A stretch of 6,688 bases of DNA from Hyphomicrobiales bacterium (GTDB taxonomy: Bacteria > Pseudomonadota > Alphaproteobacteria > Rhizobiales > JAJFHB01), in NCBI GenBank assembly GCA_021775795.1, contig JAJFHB010000619.1, positions 1 to 6,688 of the forward strand, read 5' to 3'. The position numbers and the translations under genes are program-made. This document shows positions 5,163 through 6,688 of the stretch, piece by piece. How positions within the stretch are numbered: position 1 is the first letter of the stretch; each line of letters begins with the position of its first letter. The notes under the pieces were generated by a model that made no database searches, was not told the DNA's origin, and was given only the letters and a program-made list of their open reading frames with translations.

Positions 5163-6298
5163 TAGTCGACGGACTTGTTTTGCTGCGTGCCGCCGACAAG
5201 TGACTCTGCATGGCTGGCATCGTCAATAAATGCTGTCGTCAGATCGCGAGCCAGGGTGTCGCGCATCTGTTTGGGCGGGGTTTTCATGTAATAGGCTGAG
5301 ACAGCTTCCAGAGGTCCACCCAGTCCACGGTCAAGCCCCAGCTTTGCGCAGCGGATGGCATCAATGACGACCCCGGCACTATTGGGTGAATCTTCCACAG
5401 ACAATCGAAGCTCGAGCTCTACTGGAACATTTCCAAAGCCTTTGGCCTCAACGCGGATAAACGCGACTTTGTTGTCGTTCTGCCAGGTCACGTAGTCCGA
5501 CGGGCCGATGTGAATGTTGTCAGGGTCAAAATGGCCATCAAGCTGAGACTGGACGGATTTTGTTTTGGAAATCTTTTTAGATTCAAGCCTGTCCAGCGCC
5601 TTCATGTTGAGGAAATCGGTGTTGCCCCCAGTATTGAGCTGATAAGTGCGCTGCAACGGCACTCCGCGATCACCAAACAACCGGGAAAGCGTTCGGTGAA
5701 GGATTGTTGCGCCGAGCTGACTTTTGACATCATCGCCAACAATTGGCAGTCCGGCTTCCCGGAATTTGCTGGCCCATTCAGGCGTTGAGGCGATAAACAC
5801 CGGTACGCAGTTCACCAGGGCGACATGTGCATCAAGACAAGCCTGCGCGTAGTGCCGCACCGCGTCTTCTGAGCCCACCGGCATGTAGCAAACAAGCACT
5901 TCCGCGCCCGATTCTTTCAGAACCTCGACCACATCTACCGGGGGCAGATCTGCAGGACGAAAGGCTTCATCCTCAGGATAGTCGGCCATGTGCGGAGCAA
6001 TTCCGTCCAGTATCGGTGCCATCTGTACAATGACGTCCGAAATGGGCAGAGCCGACTGAAATATCTTGGTGCAATTGGGTTTGGCGAAAATAGCCTCTTC
6101 GAGAGGTTTGCCTACTTTGCGTTTGTCGATGTCGAACGCGGCGACAACTTCTACGTCAGAGGGTGCCCAATCGCCAATCTTGGGGTTCATGATGCCTGAG
6201 AAAGTATCAGCGTCTCGCGAGCGATAATATTCTATGCCTTGCACAAGGGAGCTTGCGCAGTTGCCGACTCCGGCAATCGCTATTCTGATTTTTCTCAT
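5162..6298 (-). CDS. ino1: Inositol-3-phosphate synthase (myo-inositol-1-phosphate synthase)
   Basis: The 378-residue enzyme converts glucose 6-phosphate to 1L-myo-inositol 3-phosphate with NAD+ as internal redox cofactor, the first step of inositol synthesis. The N-terminal Rossmann motif is IAIAGVGNCASSLVQG (about 6-21). Family blocks follow: CYMPVGSED (137-145), GDDVKSQLGATILHR (188-202), QLNTGGNTDFLNM (220-232), IGPSDYVTWQNDNK (264-277) and SVEDSPNSAGVVIDAIRCAKL (300-320), which line the active site. Size and motifs fit the shorter bacterial/actinobacterial type (about 360-370 residues), not the 500-residue eukaryotic one; a polar tail of roughly 20 residues ends in NKSVD. ATG 6298 is chosen over the in-frame GTG at 6313 because GGGGGAG lies six bases before the ATG. 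In bacteria the product feeds inositol lipids, inositol-containing thiols or compatible solutes; no such gene is adjacent, so the fate here is unknown. No inositol monophosphatase is nearby. Confidence 0.95.
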   Translation of the reverse strand: MRKIRIAIAGVGNCASSLVQGIEYYRSRDADTFSGIMNPKIGDWAPSDVEVVAAFDIDKRKVGKPLEEAIFAKPNCTKIFQSALPISDVIVQMAPILDGIAPHMADYPEDEAFRPADLPPVDVVEVLKESGAEVLVCYMPVGSEDAVRHYAQACLDAHVALVNCVPVFIASTPEWASKFREAGLPIVGDDVKSQLGATILHRTLSRLFGDRGVPLQRTYQLNTGGNTDFLNMKALDRLESKKISKTKSVQSQLDGHFDPDNIHIGPSDYVTWQNDNKVAFIRVEAKGFGNVPVELELRLSVEDSPNSAGVVIDAIRCAKLGLDRGLGGPLEAVSAYYMKTPPKQMRDTLARDLTTAFIDDASHAESLVGGTQQNKSVD

Positions 6299-6303
6299 TC
6301 GTG

Positions 6304-6310
6304 TCTCCCC
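6304..6310 (-). promoter_or_regulatory. Ribosome binding site deciding the synthase start
   Basis: Minus-strand GGGGAGA lies about five to six bases before the ATG at 6298 and inside the extension that would begin at GTG 6313, so translation should begin at the ATG. Confidence 0.6.
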
Positions 6311-6405
6311 CACCCGCTAATCACTCACTGGTCGACGTTACCCAGCAGCATCACACAGGCAAGTTACTCCTTAGTCATCAGACTGTAGGCCTTAGCACAT
6401 TGACG

Positions 6406-6423
6406 GACGTACCTGAATACGTC
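6406..6423. promoter_or_regulatory. 18-bp dyad upstream of the synthase (possible operator)
   Basis: GACGTA, six bases, TACGTC is a perfect inverted repeat about 108 bases upstream of the synthase start. It overlaps a second, wider inverted repeat TTGACG (6400-6405) / CGTCAA (6420-6425). The right arm doubles as a TTGACG -35-like box for the minus strand, so a bound regulator could block or aid transcription. The regulator is unknown. Confidence 0.4.
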
Positions 6424-6688
6424 AAATGCCCAATTATGGCTGCTCCGGGCTCAGTTTCGGTGGCCCTGATTATTGCGCCAGTGCTGCACACTATACCACG
6501 AACGCAGCCAGGCTGGCCGTAGAATACGGGCACGTGGAAAATAATCCGACGAGACGCTGGATCTTTACACCATCTCCATATGCGATTGCTCACCAGCGAT
6601 CACGGGCAAGGCGATAACACCTTTTGAAATGTTGTTGTAGGGATTAGTGGTCGCAGGCTGCTTAAACTTGCCCTGTGGTTTCTCTCAA

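Larger units (their letters stand above)
6299..6688. other. Region upstream of the inositol-phosphate synthase, no convincing gene
   Basis: About 390 bases to the right edge. The short open frames here on both strands are under about 75 codons, overlap each other, lack ribosome binding sites and resemble no family I know. The region contains the ribosome binding site GGGGGAG (just before 6298), the dyad at 6406-6423 and a small palindrome CAGCCAGGCTG at 6505-6515. It presumably holds the synthase promoter; a TTGACG at 6420-6425 (minus strand) has no good -10 partner. Confidence 0.6.

Noticed and set aside
6325..6372. Possible leader peptide before the synthase: AAGGAG (6367-6372) then GTG-ATG and eight codons to a TGA at 6325
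   Set aside because: The spacing from AAGGAG to the start codons (12-15 bases) is too long and the peptide has no informative codon run; too weak to call.
6378..6593. A 71-codon minus-strand frame upstream of the synthase, with overlapping plus-strand frames
   Set aside because: No ribosome binding site, no recognisable domain, and competing frames of equal length on the other strand.
1..6688. CRISPR array, insertion sequence, tRNA or phage defence cassette
   Set aside because: No regularly spaced repeats, transposase, cloverleaf or defence-type domain is visible on either strand.

Overview
The window looks like an ordinary stretch of chromosome from an alphaproteobacterium, most likely of the rhizobial/marine Hyphomicrobiales type. 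The grounds are moderately high GC, short intergenic gaps, the character of the proteins (GluQ, a short AlkA-type glycosylase, an AEC carrier, a soluble hybrid histidine kinase), and a CTAGAGCGTT...AACGCTCTAG intergenic inverted repeat of a style I associate with that group. The assignment is by family resemblance only; I could not search a database. There is no rRNA, tRNA, CRISPR array, insertion sequence or phage gene.

Layout, left to right. (1) On the minus strand, the 5' end of a phospholipase/carboxylesterase-type serine hydrolase runs off the left edge, preceded by a short AlkA-like 3-methyladenine DNA glycosylase gene in the same direction. (2) Divergent from these, on the plus strand, is gluQ (glutamyl-queuosine tRNA-Asp synthetase), with two predicted zinc-ligand cysteines replaced. 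It ends 3 bases from the end of (3) a minus-strand pair: a small ACT-domain protein followed 5 bases later by an AEC-family (auxin efflux carrier-like) permease. (4) A 294-base divergent control region holds candidate promoters, a dyad and a strong leader hairpin. It separates that pair from (5) a plus-strand soluble hybrid histidine kinase with a C-terminal receiver, in which the acidic motif DDDDLFD appears twice, once on each side of the receiver. (6) A 271-base convergent gap carries several inverted repeats. Directly next to the stop codon of the next gene it also has a 16-base exact match to the conserved 3' end of 16S rRNA, the anti-Shine-Dalgarno tail. (7) On the minus strand is an inositol-3-phosphate synthase of the actinobacterial/bacterial type, preceded by about 390 bases with no convincing gene but with an 18-bp dyad.

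The genes do not form one pathway: DNA repair, tRNA modification, transport, signalling and inositol synthesis sit side by side. The only probable operon is ACT protein plus AEC permease; the glycosylase and hydrolase may also be co-transcribed. I see no clear new multi-gene system. The features most worth following up are the 16S-tail mimic in the inositol-phosphate synthase 3' untranslated region, the duplicated DDDDLFD motif in the kinase, and the coupled ACT-domain/permease pair with its hairpin leader.
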